Below are positions 50,222 through 58,579 of a stretch of DNA of 58,579 nucleotides, piece by piece. Source of the stretch: a virus; the IMG/VR virus record IMGVR_UViG_3300020034_000014, positions 1-58,579 of that record. One strand, 5' to 3'. The position numbers and the translations under genes are program-made. The first letter of the stretch is position 1; each line of letters begins with the position of its first letter. The notes below the pieces were generated by a model. It ran no database searches and was not told the DNA's origin. It worked only from the letters and a program-made list of their open reading frames with translations.

Positions 50222-51148
50222 TTACGCGGCCAGTAATAGAAAAACCGGATCACATCCTATTGTGAATTCGCAGGCCGCATTATATCTGACATATTTGCGT
50301 CTTGTTGGGTATGGAATAAACTGGTAAACGCGCGCCGTTTGAAGCGAACACGCGGCCTCACCACCGAAGCGTAGCCCGCCCGATGCAACGTAGACATACT
50401 CGCGCGCCCGCGTAGGCGGGATAGGTTTGTAGCGGTCAAGTGTCGGGAAACTGCCGCGATGCTCAAACACTGTGCCCGCACCGTGCCCAATGCCGCCCGT
50501 GACACTCGCGCGCCGGTAAGACGTGACCGCAACGCCACCGAAGACAACACCGCCCGCTGCAATGTAGTTATAAGGCGTTTTACTGGTAAGCGCCGCACCG
50601 CCGAAGTGAAGCCCGCCCGATGCCGCGTAAGTATCCGACTCAACAACATCAGCCGCACCACCAAATCGCGCGCCACCTGTTGCGACGTAGATATACTCAT
50701 TTTCTTCTGAGCCTGCTTCATACTCGGTATCAGCCTCGCCGCCTAAACGAATCCCGCCCGTTGCTTCGTAAGAATCTGATTCAGTTACATTTGCATCACC
50801 TGTAAAAACAATACCGCCTGTTGCAACATGAACAGCCACGCGCACAACATCAGCAACACCGCCAAAAAGTAAGCCACCTGTTGCCTCGTATGAATCGGAT
50901 TCAATTACATCCGCTGCGCCGCCGAATATCGCGCCGCCCGTTGCAAGATAATTGATTGTGCGCGCGATGCCCGCCGCGCCGCCTAGTGTTGCCCCGCCCG
51001 TTGCTTCGTATGAGTCAGATTCAATTACATCAGCGACACCACCATAAATCAGCCCGCCGAATGCAATGTATTCATAAACGGTAAAACTAGGCGGCGCGTC
51101 TTCGTCACCAGCAATCGGAAAATCAGATAGTGGTGAATTTCCGAACAT
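50222..51148 (-). CDS. Gly-rich tandem repeat protein (11 copies of a 20-residue unit)
   Basis: Encodes 308 residues. About eleven units of roughly 20 residues run from residue 26 to 290, each following Y-x-A-(T/S)-G-G-x-x-F-G-G-x-A-D-V. The last three are more diverged. Such a repeat suggests a beta-solenoid or fibre stalk, with one unit per turn. It lies between the LamG-type protein and the protease gene, a place that has no counterpart in lambda, and it could be a head-decorating or fibre protein. No known enzymatic motif is present. Confidence 0.65.
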   Translation of the reverse strand: MFGNSPLSDFPIAGDEDAPPSFTVYEYIAFGGLIYGGVADVIESDSYEATGGATLGGAAGIARTINYLATGGAIFGGAADVIESDSYEATGGLLFGGVADVVRVAVHVATGGIVFTGDANVTESDSYEATGGIRLGGEADTEYEAGSEENEYIYVATGGARFGGAADVVESDTYAASGGLHFGGAALTSKTPYNYIAAGGVVFGGVAVTSYRRASVTGGIGHGAGTVFEHRGSFPTLDRYKPIPPTRAREYVYVASGGLRFGGEAACSLQTARVYQFIPYPTRRKYVRYNAACEFTIGCDPVFLLLAA

Positions 51149-52519
51149 TTAAAAATCCGGATGGGGTGCGATTGGTGGCGTAAAATTACCGTTGTAACGT
51201 GCAACGCCTTTTGTTACGCGGAATTCATCAATGCGCCCGTTGAATGATGCCGTTGCCGCATTGCTCGCCGCACCAATTGCGAATACATTTGTATTATTTA
51301 TAATTGATGCGCTAGAAGTTCCAGTAGCGCCCGCGACGCCATTTAAAAATGTGCGGAACGTATTTCCTTCACGACACACGGCAACATGATAAGTTGTATT
51401 CGCTGCGATAGTGCCAATTACAACCGCGCTGCACATATCCCATGTTGTGCCGTTTGATGAACAATACCATTCTAAACTTGCACCGTTTCGATAAACAGTG
51501 TAACCAATTCCACCAACATTTATTTTTGAGAAAATATAAGACGTTCCAGTAACGACCACCGGGCGTATTAATAACTCAATTGTAAAATTGCCCGTGCCGA
51601 ATTCAAAATCTGCATGATCCGGCGTTGTAATTACGTCGCCCGTGCCGTCGCCAACATACGATGATATGCCGCGCAATGGCGTTGTTGTTGTATGTATTGC
51701 ATTGCCCGCCGCCGTCCAAGTTTTTCCTTTCACATCGATAAACGTAATCGAATTAATTACGTCTTCAAAATGCATCAACGAAACGACACTAAGAAAGAAC
51801 GGATCACCGTCCGGTATAGTTTCAAAAATAATGGTGAACGTTGCATTTAAAAATACCCCACTCATATCAGAATTTAACGCGGGATTGCCATCATATTTTT
51901 CTATGAAAGCAAAGTTACCACCTTGCGCAACGGCAATAACTTTAAGGTCAAGATTATTTGAATAGGTAATGCTCCCCTGTTCATGAATCGCGCCCGCAGG
52001 CAACGTAAAAGGAAAACTGCCTAGTATTGCTTGGTTGCTGTTTGCTGTTGTTGGGTATTCAATTTCAATGGTCATCACCAATAGATGCCCATGTTTCCAG
52101 TAGCGCCCATTCCTAGTAACCAGTGTAAGCGCCGCGCCGCTGCCATCGGTAAGCAAAAAATTACCGTGTTGTGGTTGAACAATATTCCCAAGCGCCGCAG
52201 TCAGCGCCGCCGCTGGCAACACCAGCGAAATAAAAAGCGCTTCGTTTATTGTCGCGAAATCAACCGGCGCATCGCTATTGCTAGATGAATATGTAGAAAT
52301 GCGCTCAAGCGTATTTAAGCTTGCGTTGTATCGGCAGTGCGCAACTTCCCAATCGAAAAACGTTGCACCATCAGCGACGCGAATTACGGCATCAACCGTA
52401 TCATTATTGAGGCACACCGCAGCAAAAGAACGATACGAGTCTAACGCTCCCTGTAGCTCAAAATCGGCGCTAAAGGGAACAGCATTTTCTTTGATGCGGT
52501 CGGCTCTTACATACGGCAT
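51149..52519 (-). CDS. Virion appendage protein with C-terminal LamG-type lectin domain
   Basis: Encodes 456 residues. The N-terminus (ADRIKENAVPF, ELQGALDSYRSFAAV, DWEVAHCRYNASLNTLERIS) follows the adaptor-like start common to phage tail fibre proteins. Residues about 275-450 form a LamG/concanavalin-like domain: GISSYVGDGTGDVITTP, then FELLIRP-type strands, and the ending FNGRIDEFRVTKGVARYNGNF. LamG domains bind carbohydrates. It is encoded among head genes, not in the tail-fibre position, which suggests a head appendage or a relocated fibre. Confidence 0.65.
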   Translation of the reverse strand: MPYVRADRIKENAVPFSADFELQGALDSYRSFAAVCLNNDTVDAVIRVADGATFFDWEVAHCRYNASLNTLERISTYSSSNSDAPVDFATINEALFISLVLPAAALTAALGNIVQPQHGNFLLTDGSGAALTLVTRNGRYWKHGHLLVMTIEIEYPTTANSNQAILGSFPFTLPAGAIHEQGSITYSNNLDLKVIAVAQGGNFAFIEKYDGNPALNSDMSGVFLNATFTIIFETIPDGDPFFLSVVSLMHFEDVINSITFIDVKGKTWTAAGNAIHTTTTPLRGISSYVGDGTGDVITTPDHADFEFGTGNFTIELLIRPVVVTGTSYIFSKINVGGIGYTVYRNGASLEWYCSSNGTTWDMCSAVVIGTIAANTTYHVAVCREGNTFRTFLNGVAGATGTSSASIINNTNVFAIGAASNAATASFNGRIDEFRVTKGVARYNGNFTPPIAPHPDF

Positions 52520-52533
52520 GCGCTACCCCTGAA

Positions 52534-52962
52534 TTAATCCGCCGATTCGGAAGCCGCAGTAAAGCGCGGAGTCACTTTTATTTGATCACCCAAATTTTGA
52601 ATATTGTAAGGCCCGTTGCCGAATCGCTCAGCCCAACGCACTACGCCATTAGAACCGGGATTGCGTTCCACAACATAATAGCCATACACATCCTGATTTT
52701 GTGCGCCCGCCGTGCTTGTAAAAATAACTTGCGGATGCTCGGCATCGCTAGGCGTGCCCGGCGTAAATACCCAATCGCCCGGATCAATTTCAATAGGCGC
52801 GTAGCCGGTAAAATCAGCTTCGTCAAAATTGCCCAAGTGCGAACCGTTGACCGGCGTGTAATTGTTTTTAAAAAGCTTGATGTCCAGATCATCCGGCGCG
52901 TCTACATTCAACAGGATTTTAAGCGCGCGATCTTCCGCAAGGTTTGGCACTACTAAAGTCAT
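52534..52962 (-). CDS. Small virion-associated beta protein (appendage block)
   Basis: Encodes 142 residues. The order ALKILLNVDAPDDLDIKLF, then DFTGYAPIEIDPGDW, VYGYYVVERN and WAERFGNG is a pattern I associate with virion proteins found near tail fibre genes in many phages. It directly follows the portal gene in the transcript and begins the appendage block. Confidence 0.6.
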   Translation of the reverse strand: MTLVVPNLAEDRALKILLNVDAPDDLDIKLFKNNYTPVNGSHLGNFDEADFTGYAPIEIDPGDWVFTPGTPSDAEHPQVIFTSTAGAQNQDVYGYYVVERNPGSNGVVRWAERFGNGPYNIQNLGDQIKVTPRFTAASESAD

Positions 52963-52978
52963 ATTATTCTCCGATTGA

Positions 52979-54964
52979 TTAAACTTGGTTTACGCGCTGC
53001 GCATGCGACAATTTGCCGTCCTTGTAAACCGGGATAACAGGTTTTGCCAACTCTTTAGAGAGTGTTTCAGCGATCACCCGCGTATTTTCATCTTGCGAAC
53101 GTTGCAATGTTTCCGCTAGATTGCGTTGATACTCGGCAAGCGCACCGATGGCGTGCGCAATCTGCCCCATTGCATGTTTAATACCTGCATCATCACCGGC
53201 GGGCGCTACATCGCCTAAATGAATGTGTGTCGCGCCAAACTTGACCGCTTGCTTTTTCTTTTTATCTGCCGCAGGCGTATTTTGTTCGTCTTCGTCTTTT
53301 TTCGCGTCTTCATCTTCGGTATCGGCAGGGTTTCCCGCGCCATTTTGCTTTTTGTCTTCATCGTCTAACTGTTCCGACGTTTTCGCAGCGCCATCGATGA
53401 CCGGATCAAGCGCGCCTTTTTCTAAACCGTATTCTTGCTCAATTTTCCGGCGAAACTGGATTTCTTGTGCGGTTTGCTCTAACAATTCTTCCCATCGCAA
53501 GCCCTCTTGTGCCGCTTCGATTTCCATTGTGGTTAGACCCATGCTAAACGCAACTTTTGTTGCTTCGCGTTCACGCAACGGATCAAGCGTGCCGCGTCCC
53601 GGACCAATCCACTCGCAACCGCACCAAGCGCCCTTTGCATCGTAAAAATCAGGCGTGCCCGGCAGTGTGGTTATCGTGCCATCGTTGAAAGCTTCCTCTA
53701 ACCATAGGCTATAGATGATCGACGCATCGCGCCCGCCAATAAACACTTGCCGCCCGGCGAAAAACTGCCATGCGGTCAACATCGCGGCCCGGAAACCCGT
53801 GTAATTGGTTTGCGAATAGTCGCGGCTCAATTGTTCATACGGCATATTCCAGCCGGCTGCGATATAGCGCAATACCGACCGCTCGAATTGCTCATATTGC
53901 GCGGTCGGATGTTCGACAGAATTAAATTTCAGTTCTTCGCCCGGATATAAATGCGGAATGCGAACACCGTTGTATTGAATTGTTTTTTCTTTATGGAATG
54001 CAGCTTTTTCCTTTGTGTATTGCGCCATTGGTGAAGCGTTGTTAGGCCCAACGCCTAACGCGCTGCCGACAGAGTGCCAATCCATAGGCGACTCTATCGA
54101 AGCCGCATACATTGCATTCAACACCGCCGCCTGCAATGTGACTTGCGAAAATTTGTCATGCATTTTTAATTTCGTAAGTGTCGCGGCAACGCCCGTATTT
54201 TTTCCGCGCGTTTGCCCGGCGCGCTCACGATCATAAATATGGATCACCATAGGACGGCCCCACGGCGTTTCCTTTGGCACGAATTGCCATTCGCGCATCT
54301 TGTATGAACCGGATGCAGAATCATTTTCAAGACGATTTACAAACCAATAGCCAACGGGAACGCCCAATTCATCAAACGCGACACCATCGCGTAATCTGTC
54401 GGTGTTAGGTTTACCGTTTGGGTTACTGACGCGCATCGGCTCTATCGTTTGAATTGCCGTCTTTTTTGTGCTGCCGCGATCCGGCAACCATTCGACAACC
54501 TGAAAAATTTCAAACGATGTAAGGTAACTGCGGTAACTTTGCGCGAGAATTTCACGAAAGCGCATCCCGCGCGATGCATCGCAATAACAATCAGGATCAT
54601 CCGCCCATTGTCGGAATTTTGATTCTGTGTCGCGCTCCCATTCGCGCGCCGCGTCTTTATCTTTTATTTTTAGTAGCTTCCAATCCGGTTTGCAATTCAA
54701 CTCTAGGCCGCTACCGATAATCCAGTCCAAATGTGTTTGCACCGCGCCACTGGTTAACCCATTATTGCGAATTAAATCTTGCGTGCGCGCCAAAAGCTTT
54801 TTTCTGTCGCGCAGAATTTCATCATCCGCGCTGTAGTATGCTGGTTGCCAAGTGCTTGTCTCATTCAGCACATTAGATGCACCGTCATGCGGAGTATCTA
54901 CTGCCAAGCGCGCCAGCGGATTACCGCGAGCGTCCACAAGTTGCGGAATGTTTGCCTTATCCAT
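52979..54964 (-). CDS. Portal protein (lambda gpB family)
   Basis: Encodes 661 residues. The core has NGLTSGAVQTHLDWIIGSGL, DLRDRDSE-type helices, GYWFVNR, HIYDRERAGQTRGKN, LYPGEELKFNSVEHPT and YIAAGWNMPYEQLSRDYS-x-TNYTGFR, the signature of lambda-type portals. Residues from about 540 are an acidic Asp/Glu/Lys-rich region followed by a His-containing helical tail. It forms the ring through which DNA is packaged. It is followed by the appendage block rather than directly by the protease as in lambda. Confidence 0.92.
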   Translation of the reverse strand: MDKANIPQLVDARGNPLARLAVDTPHDGASNVLNETSTWQPAYYSADDEILRDRKKLLARTQDLIRNNGLTSGAVQTHLDWIIGSGLELNCKPDWKLLKIKDKDAAREWERDTESKFRQWADDPDCYCDASRGMRFREILAQSYRSYLTSFEIFQVVEWLPDRGSTKKTAIQTIEPMRVSNPNGKPNTDRLRDGVAFDELGVPVGYWFVNRLENDSASGSYKMREWQFVPKETPWGRPMVIHIYDRERAGQTRGKNTGVAATLTKLKMHDKFSQVTLQAAVLNAMYAASIESPMDWHSVGSALGVGPNNASPMAQYTKEKAAFHKEKTIQYNGVRIPHLYPGEELKFNSVEHPTAQYEQFERSVLRYIAAGWNMPYEQLSRDYSQTNYTGFRAAMLTAWQFFAGRQVFIGGRDASIIYSLWLEEAFNDGTITTLPGTPDFYDAKGAWCGCEWIGPGRGTLDPLREREATKVAFSMGLTTMEIEAAQEGLRWEELLEQTAQEIQFRRKIEQEYGLEKGALDPVIDGAAKTSEQLDDEDKKQNGAGNPADTEDEDAKKDEDEQNTPAADKKKKQAVKFGATHIHLGDVAPAGDDAGIKHAMGQIAHAIGALAEYQRNLAETLQRSQDENTRVIAETLSKELAKPVIPVYKDGKLSHAQRVNQV

Positions 54965-54974
54965 TTTTCGCCTG

Positions 54975-55220
54975 TTAGAAAGTTACATTAAAACCACGAC
55001 GCGGCCCGTAGCAAGGCCCGCCATTCGGCCCGCCGCAAAGCGCTTCAAGTTCTAAAATGTAAACACGTAACTTGTTTATGTCATCGGAAGACGAATTACG
55101 AAACGACACCCCGCGCCCTTCATATGTCACCGATACTTGAATCGTGCCGGTCAACAATGAATGTAGCGCCGCGCGTGCTTCCGCTAATTTTTCAACGCAG
55201 GTAAGTGCAGCCTCAGCCAT
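54975..55220 (-). CDS. Head-tail joining protein W (gpW family)
   Basis: Encodes 81 residues. LAEARAALHSLLTGTIQVSVTYEGRGVSF, then INKLRVYILELEAL (each part quoted separately) fits the gpW fold, which plugs the portal after packaging. It overlaps the terminase gene by eight bases and precedes the portal gene by ten, as in lambda. Confidence 0.88.
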   Translation of the reverse strand: MAEAALTCVEKLAEARAALHSLLTGTIQVSVTYEGRGVSFRNSSSDDINKLRVYILELEALCGGPNGGPCYGPRRGFNVTF

Positions 55221-57315
55221 TTAGCGCCCTCGCTAGTTCCGCTATCGTGTCTTGCTTCACCGGCTCGCCACTAGTAGGCCTGATGCGTTTCAATGGATCA
55301 AGCGCCCAAACTGGCGGATCATCCCAATTGATTAAATGCGCCTTGAGCATTTGACACCCGCCGCGATTATATACTTTTAAGTCAAGCGCTTCATTTCTTG
55401 CGGCATTGTTCTTTTTCTTCCATCCATCGATAGCGCGGGTTTCAGCAGTCAACTCATTAAAAAAGTCCTTATCTAGCCACGTTGCAAAATGGCAGTAGCC
55501 CGGCCCCGGTTTTTCGCGGCCCAAATCACTCGCCAAACCATCTTTGATCAAGTTGACGTTAAGCAACCACACCGGCACGTCGCCCCGCGCGAACATGCCC
55601 CGCTTGGTTTGCCCGCGCGCATCCGGCCACGATTCCGCCGCTGTAGGTATCGTCAACCGTGCATCACCCTTCACAAGCATAAACTGCCGCCCGCGCCCCA
55701 TCTTATTCAACATGCGCCAATAGTCATAGGCGCGCTCTGTCACGCCTTCGCGCCCGCCTGAATCGCACACGGTTAAAACAATTTCGAGTTTTATTTCTTC
55801 ATGATCGATTAGCGGATACGTGCGCTTCATAACTTCTTCATGAATACAATTCCAATCCTCAATATAAGATGCCGGATTTGTATTCATGAAGAAGTCGGCA
55901 GACTCCATGCGTTTGCCCGTTGTGATTTTGTAGCGATCAATTACCCATGACTGCAAACCATTACCGAAGCCTTCTACCTGCACACTAAAGCCATATGATT
56001 GCACGTCAACCGCTGCCGTGAGAAAACAAACACCGGGCGGAACCTTGCCCGGTTCCCAACTCTCAAGACGTGACAACAACGCTTCCGGCCCACGATGGCG
56101 CGCGAGTGAACGCGAAAGGTATGGTGTCGCTTGGTCCGTTAGCGTGGTTGCCTTTAATGTTTCCTCTTGCCCGGTCAACGAATACGTCAATACGCCTTGG
56201 AAATATTTCTGCAATAGATTATCCCAACGTTGATACGTTGCCGCGACACCGCCTAACCAATACGATGCAATATTTGAATTGCGCCGCTTGCCTGTTATCT
56301 TGCCTTTGATAATGGTTTCGCCTTCGTGCAACCAACGACCCTTTGCATTCATCTTCAAACGATCTTCCATCTTATGCACCGTTGCGCATTTTTTGCATGT
56401 GATGAACGCGAATTGCTGCGCCAAGTCCGCAGGATTGGTAGCCTTCACCAATTTTTCTAATTCCTCGAATGGCGGTAGATTAAATAATTCAAGGCCCGGC
56501 TTTGCTTGCGTGAATTCGCCACACTCCAAGCACGGCCAAAACCAGCGCGCCCGCGTGCCTTGGTTGTATATTGCAAGTGAACCGCGCACTGGTGGCGCTT
56601 CGTGTTCCGTTTGCGGCCTCCAATTCGGATCAGTCAACGCCTCACCGGGCGAAGTTTCCGCCACACATTTTCCGCGTGACATATAAGTTTCAATACGTTT
56701 CATTGCCAAATTCCAGATTGGTCCCTCACCGTCTACGTTGTCGCGATTTTCCGGGCGATCATAGTCAGTGATAAAAACATATTGCAGCGTCTTGGATGAT
56801 AGTTGTGATATCGCAGGCCAGCCAATTTTTAAAAACATACCGCTGCGAAAATGTTTCGTGTGCAACGAATCATCACGCATACGCGTAGAAATGCGCGCCT
56901 GCAAATCGGGCGACTCGCGCAACGCGCGGCCAATATCACCGCGCGACATATCGCGCGCAGCATCACCAGACATTTGAATCATCAACGTATCACCGGGCGA
57001 ACACGTCACGATGTAGCACAACCCGCCTAGCAACATTGAATAGGTTTTACTTGAGCGCGCAGGCCCGACAAAAATTATGCCTTGATAATCGCGTGATGCG
57101 AGCATGTCCAACGGCTCAAGCATCATGGGCACCAGCGATCTATCCCATCTACCTTTTTCATTTCGCAGTGATGCGTGCGCCGCTTCCGATGGCGACAACC
57201 GGCGTGGTGGTAATACCATTTCCGCAATCCCGGCCAACACATCGCGCGTATCACCGAAGCGCGGCAAACATTTAGAACTAATCCTTCTGTCCCTTTCCTC
57301 CATTTGTATCGTCAT
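55213..57315 (-). CDS. terL: Terminase large subunit (GpA family)
   Basis: Encodes 700 residues. ATPase motifs: Walker A GPARSSKTYS near 84-93 and Walker B YVFITDYDRPENRD. A zinc-type pair CLECGE and CKKCAT lies near residues 240-310. The nuclease half has TAAVDVQSYGFSVQVEGFG and TVCDSGGREGVTERAYDYW. The GpA type is used by lambda and other cos-cutting phages, which fits the 12-base repeats at the genome ends. It overlaps the small-subunit gene by 38 bases. Confidence 0.93.
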   Translation of the reverse strand: MTIQMEERDRRISSKCLPRFGDTRDVLAGIAEMVLPPRRLSPSEAAHASLRNEKGRWDRSLVPMMLEPLDMLASRDYQGIIFVGPARSSKTYSMLLGGLCYIVTCSPGDTLMIQMSGDAARDMSRGDIGRALRESPDLQARISTRMRDDSLHTKHFRSGMFLKIGWPAISQLSSKTLQYVFITDYDRPENRDNVDGEGPIWNLAMKRIETYMSRGKCVAETSPGEALTDPNWRPQTEHEAPPVRGSLAIYNQGTRARWFWPCLECGEFTQAKPGLELFNLPPFEELEKLVKATNPADLAQQFAFITCKKCATVHKMEDRLKMNAKGRWLHEGETIIKGKITGKRRNSNIASYWLGGVAATYQRWDNLLQKYFQGVLTYSLTGQEETLKATTLTDQATPYLSRSLARHRGPEALLSRLESWEPGKVPPGVCFLTAAVDVQSYGFSVQVEGFGNGLQSWVIDRYKITTGKRMESADFFMNTNPASYIEDWNCIHEEVMKRTYPLIDHEEIKLEIVLTVCDSGGREGVTERAYDYWRMLNKMGRGRQFMLVKGDARLTIPTAAESWPDARGQTKRGMFARGDVPVWLLNVNLIKDGLASDLGREKPGPGYCHFATWLDKDFFNELTAETRAIDGWKKKNNAARNEALDLKVYNRGGCQMLKAHLINWDDPPVWALDPLKRIRPTSGEPVKQDTIAELARALNG

Positions 57316-58063
57316 TGCTTAATTTCTCCGGTTCGTCGGCGTCTTCCGCAAGTAAATCTTTATACATATCTTCGCGCAAAGAATCTAGCCGTTGCTCTAT
57401 TGATTTTAAAAAATCCGGCTTCGCGCCGCAGTCACGCTCTAAAATATCCGGTAACGTGTCGCAGAATTGCGCAAAAAGTTTGGCGACTGCCGCTAAGCGT
57501 TTTTCAACACCGGCAATCGGCACAAGTTGCCCACTCGACACCATGAGTTTCAAGCGATCATTTTCCGCCTGATAGTGTGCCTTGCGTTTCAGCGGATCAA
57601 GCTTATCAATATCTAATTTGCCTTCGTCATCACCAAGCATCACCGCAATAATTAAATCGCGTAGGCGGTAGACAGTCACGCCCAAAGTATTTACGCGACC
57701 TTTGATGCCGGATTTTCGCGCACGTATTATTGTTGTTTGCGGATCAACATTAGATTCCTTCGCAAATTGCGCTGTGCCCATCAAAATAACGCCATCTTCC
57801 AACATCAATGTGTTAGGCGTGCCCCGCATTTTTGCATTGCGATCTTTCGCCGCTGAATCTAACGGCGTGCGCTCACGATGCACGCCCAACACCGAATCTA
57901 TAAGTTTGTCTTGCCGCTTTAATCTTTTCTCACTGCGCGATGTAACGGGTTTCGCATTTTTCGCACGCACGGATTTTTTAATTGTGTCTTCAAGTTTCGC
58001 GCTGGCGCGTGCGCGCTTAAATAGCGTGGAAAAATCTTCGTTAGTTTCGGATGTTGCTGCCAT
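57278..58063 (-). CDS. terS: Terminase small subunit (Nu1/DUF1441-like)
   Basis: Encodes 261 residues. The central GTAQFAKESNVDPQTTIIRA is a helix-turn-helix of the type that binds cos DNA. DPLKRKAHYQAENDRLKLM and GQLVPIAGVEKRLAAVAKLF are typical of the DUF1441/Nu1 helical part that contacts the large subunit. The N-terminal 80 residues are basic and probably disordered. The gene lies directly before the large subunit and next to the probable cos end. Confidence 0.85.
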   Translation of the reverse strand: MAATSETNEDFSTLFKRARASAKLEDTIKKSVRAKNAKPVTSRSEKRLKRQDKLIDSVLGVHRERTPLDSAAKDRNAKMRGTPNTLMLEDGVILMGTAQFAKESNVDPQTTIIRARKSGIKGRVNTLGVTVYRLRDLIIAVMLGDDEGKLDIDKLDPLKRKAHYQAENDRLKLMVSSGQLVPIAGVEKRLAAVAKLFAQFCDTLPDILERDCGAKPDFLKSIEQRLDSLREDMYKDLLAEDADEPEKLSNDDTNGGKGQKD

Positions 58064-58087
58064 AGGTATCTGAGAAAAAGCAATAGT

Positions 58088-58489
58088 CTATACCCTACTG
58101 ACTATGCCCCAATAATACCAAAATGAAAGAGAAAAATTATCGGCAGGTATGGCCGACCCGCGTTTTCGATTGCAACTAAAACAAACCGGCTCTACAGCGA
58201 GAGGTTTATTATAGTCGCGATGCTCCCATACATGCGCCGATTTACCACAATCGGCGCATTTATATTTAGACGCTTTTTGTCGATAGCCCTTGCGCACTTG
58301 CCGACTAATTATATTAGTAGCTACCCGGCCACCGGCAATACGATTAGCACCAATATTCCCAATGCGTTGGCGCTCAGAAAGACACACTAAGCAATAACGA
58401 CTTGTTTTAAAACGAGCGTTTGGCCTGTGGCATGCGTAACAACATTTTATTTTTATATACCCGCGTGAATTGTTGATCCTTTGTGCCAT
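58088..58489 (-). CDS. HNH-like zinc protein beside the packaging genes
   Basis: Encodes 133 residues, the first gene of the late operon. It carries CYACHR near residue 17, CLVC near 33, CADCGKSAHVWEHRDYNKPL around 78-97 and CFSCNRKRG after it. The layout is that of phage HNH proteins that assist terminase cutting at cos (HHH-x-DY replaced by WEHRDY), but the final His of the second metal pair is missing (CN-x-KRG), so catalysis may be lost. Position between cos and TerS supports a packaging role. Confidence 0.65.
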   Translation of the reverse strand: MAQRINNSRGYIKIKCCYACHRPNARFKTSRYCLVCLSERQRIGNIGANRIAGGRVATNIISRQVRKGYRQKASKYKCADCGKSAHVWEHRDYNKPLAVEPVCFSCNRKRGSAIPADNFSLSFWYYWGIVSRV

Positions 58490-58567
58490 ATAGGATTTCT
58501 ATCGAAAATGAAAAGTTAATAGTATCTCTTGCATTGCTGTGAAATTTTTTTAGCAAAAATTTACGAG
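58490..58567. other. Noncoding stretch between the right end and the late operon
   Basis: An AT-rich 78 bp containing a T-run and short direct repeats, with no open gene. It probably holds terminase-recognition sites of cos and leads into the late operon. No consensus promoter with correct spacing was found. Confidence 0.45.
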
Positions 58568-58579
58568 CGCCTAATTACC
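58568..58579. repeat. cos: Right copy of 12-bp terminal repeat (probable cos end)
   Basis: Identical to bases 1-12 (CGCCTAATTACC). See the left copy. A 12-base overhang is the length known for lambda and, as I recall, for Chi-like phages. Confidence 0.75.

Noticed and set aside
50222-51148. CRISPR-like periodicity
   Set aside because: The period comes from protein repeats in an open frame; DNA units are not identical and no cas genes are present.
58088-58489. Mobile homing endonuclease
   Set aside because: Position next to TerS and cos and lack of any interrupted gene favour a resident packaging gene.
1-58579. Temperate lifestyle genes (integrase, CI-like repressor, att site)
   Set aside because: No recombinase catalytic motif or repressor-type protein was seen; the small winged-helix protein matches the replication protein, not CI families.

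Overview
The window looks like the complete genome of a virulent-looking, lambda-architecture siphophage of a Gram-negative bacterium. Its two ends carry the same 12 bases (CGCCTAATTACC), as expected for cohesive ends that were filled in or read from both termini, and the lambda-type packaging genes start right beside the right end. The gene content (family A DNA polymerase, DUF2800 nuclease, DUF2815 ssDNA-binding protein, VRR-NUC nuclease, SNF2 helicase, prim-pol/RepA fusion, GpA-type terminase, capsid E/decoration D heads) and the size near 58.6 kb recall the Chi/Nazgul/Enc34 group (Casjensviridae-like). That placement is from memory of those families, not from a search. I see no integrase, CI-like repressor or partition gene.

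Layout. (1) 1-4052, minus strand plus one plus-strand gene: a gpZ-like tail gene and a small gene next to the left end, a control region with tandem 10-bp sites and a palindrome, a small winged-helix protein that duplicates the C-terminus of the replication protein, and the prim-pol/RepA-like replication protein. (2) 4053-4491: divergent control region with a perfect -10 promoter followed about 90 nt later by a strong terminator (a probable small RNA), then a second promoter. (3) 4492-26738, plus strand: about 55 early genes. Most are tiny, translationally coupled and unknown, but the set includes the replication/recombination module (8.8-19.3 kb), a tRNA-Arg(UCU), a GT-A glycosyltransferase, a DUF932 protein and a SAM methyltransferase. 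A promoter/operator module with constant spacing recurs five times inside this region. (4) 58489-26716, minus strand: the late operon, in order HNH-like protein, TerS, TerL, gpW, portal, three appendage/decoration-like genes, S49 protease with a nested scaffold start, gpD-like, capsid, FII-like joiner, tail terminator-like, a six-gene glycan cassette, tail tube, frameshifted tail chaperones G/GT, tape measure, tail-tip proteins, membrane/lysis candidates, and a 929-residue tail protein with a thrombospondin-like domain.

Operation. After the ends anneal, leftward transcription from 1.3-4 kb would run through cos into the late operon, so the gpZ-like gene at the left end is contiguous with the other virion genes. 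The early genes replicate and recombine DNA. The late operon builds the particle, with three accessory blocks that look most worth study: the glycan cassette coupled stop-to-start with the neck gene, the appendage block between portal and protease, and the winged-helix/tandem-site control region.

Limits: base composition, homology and folding were not computed. Assignments rest on motifs read by eye.
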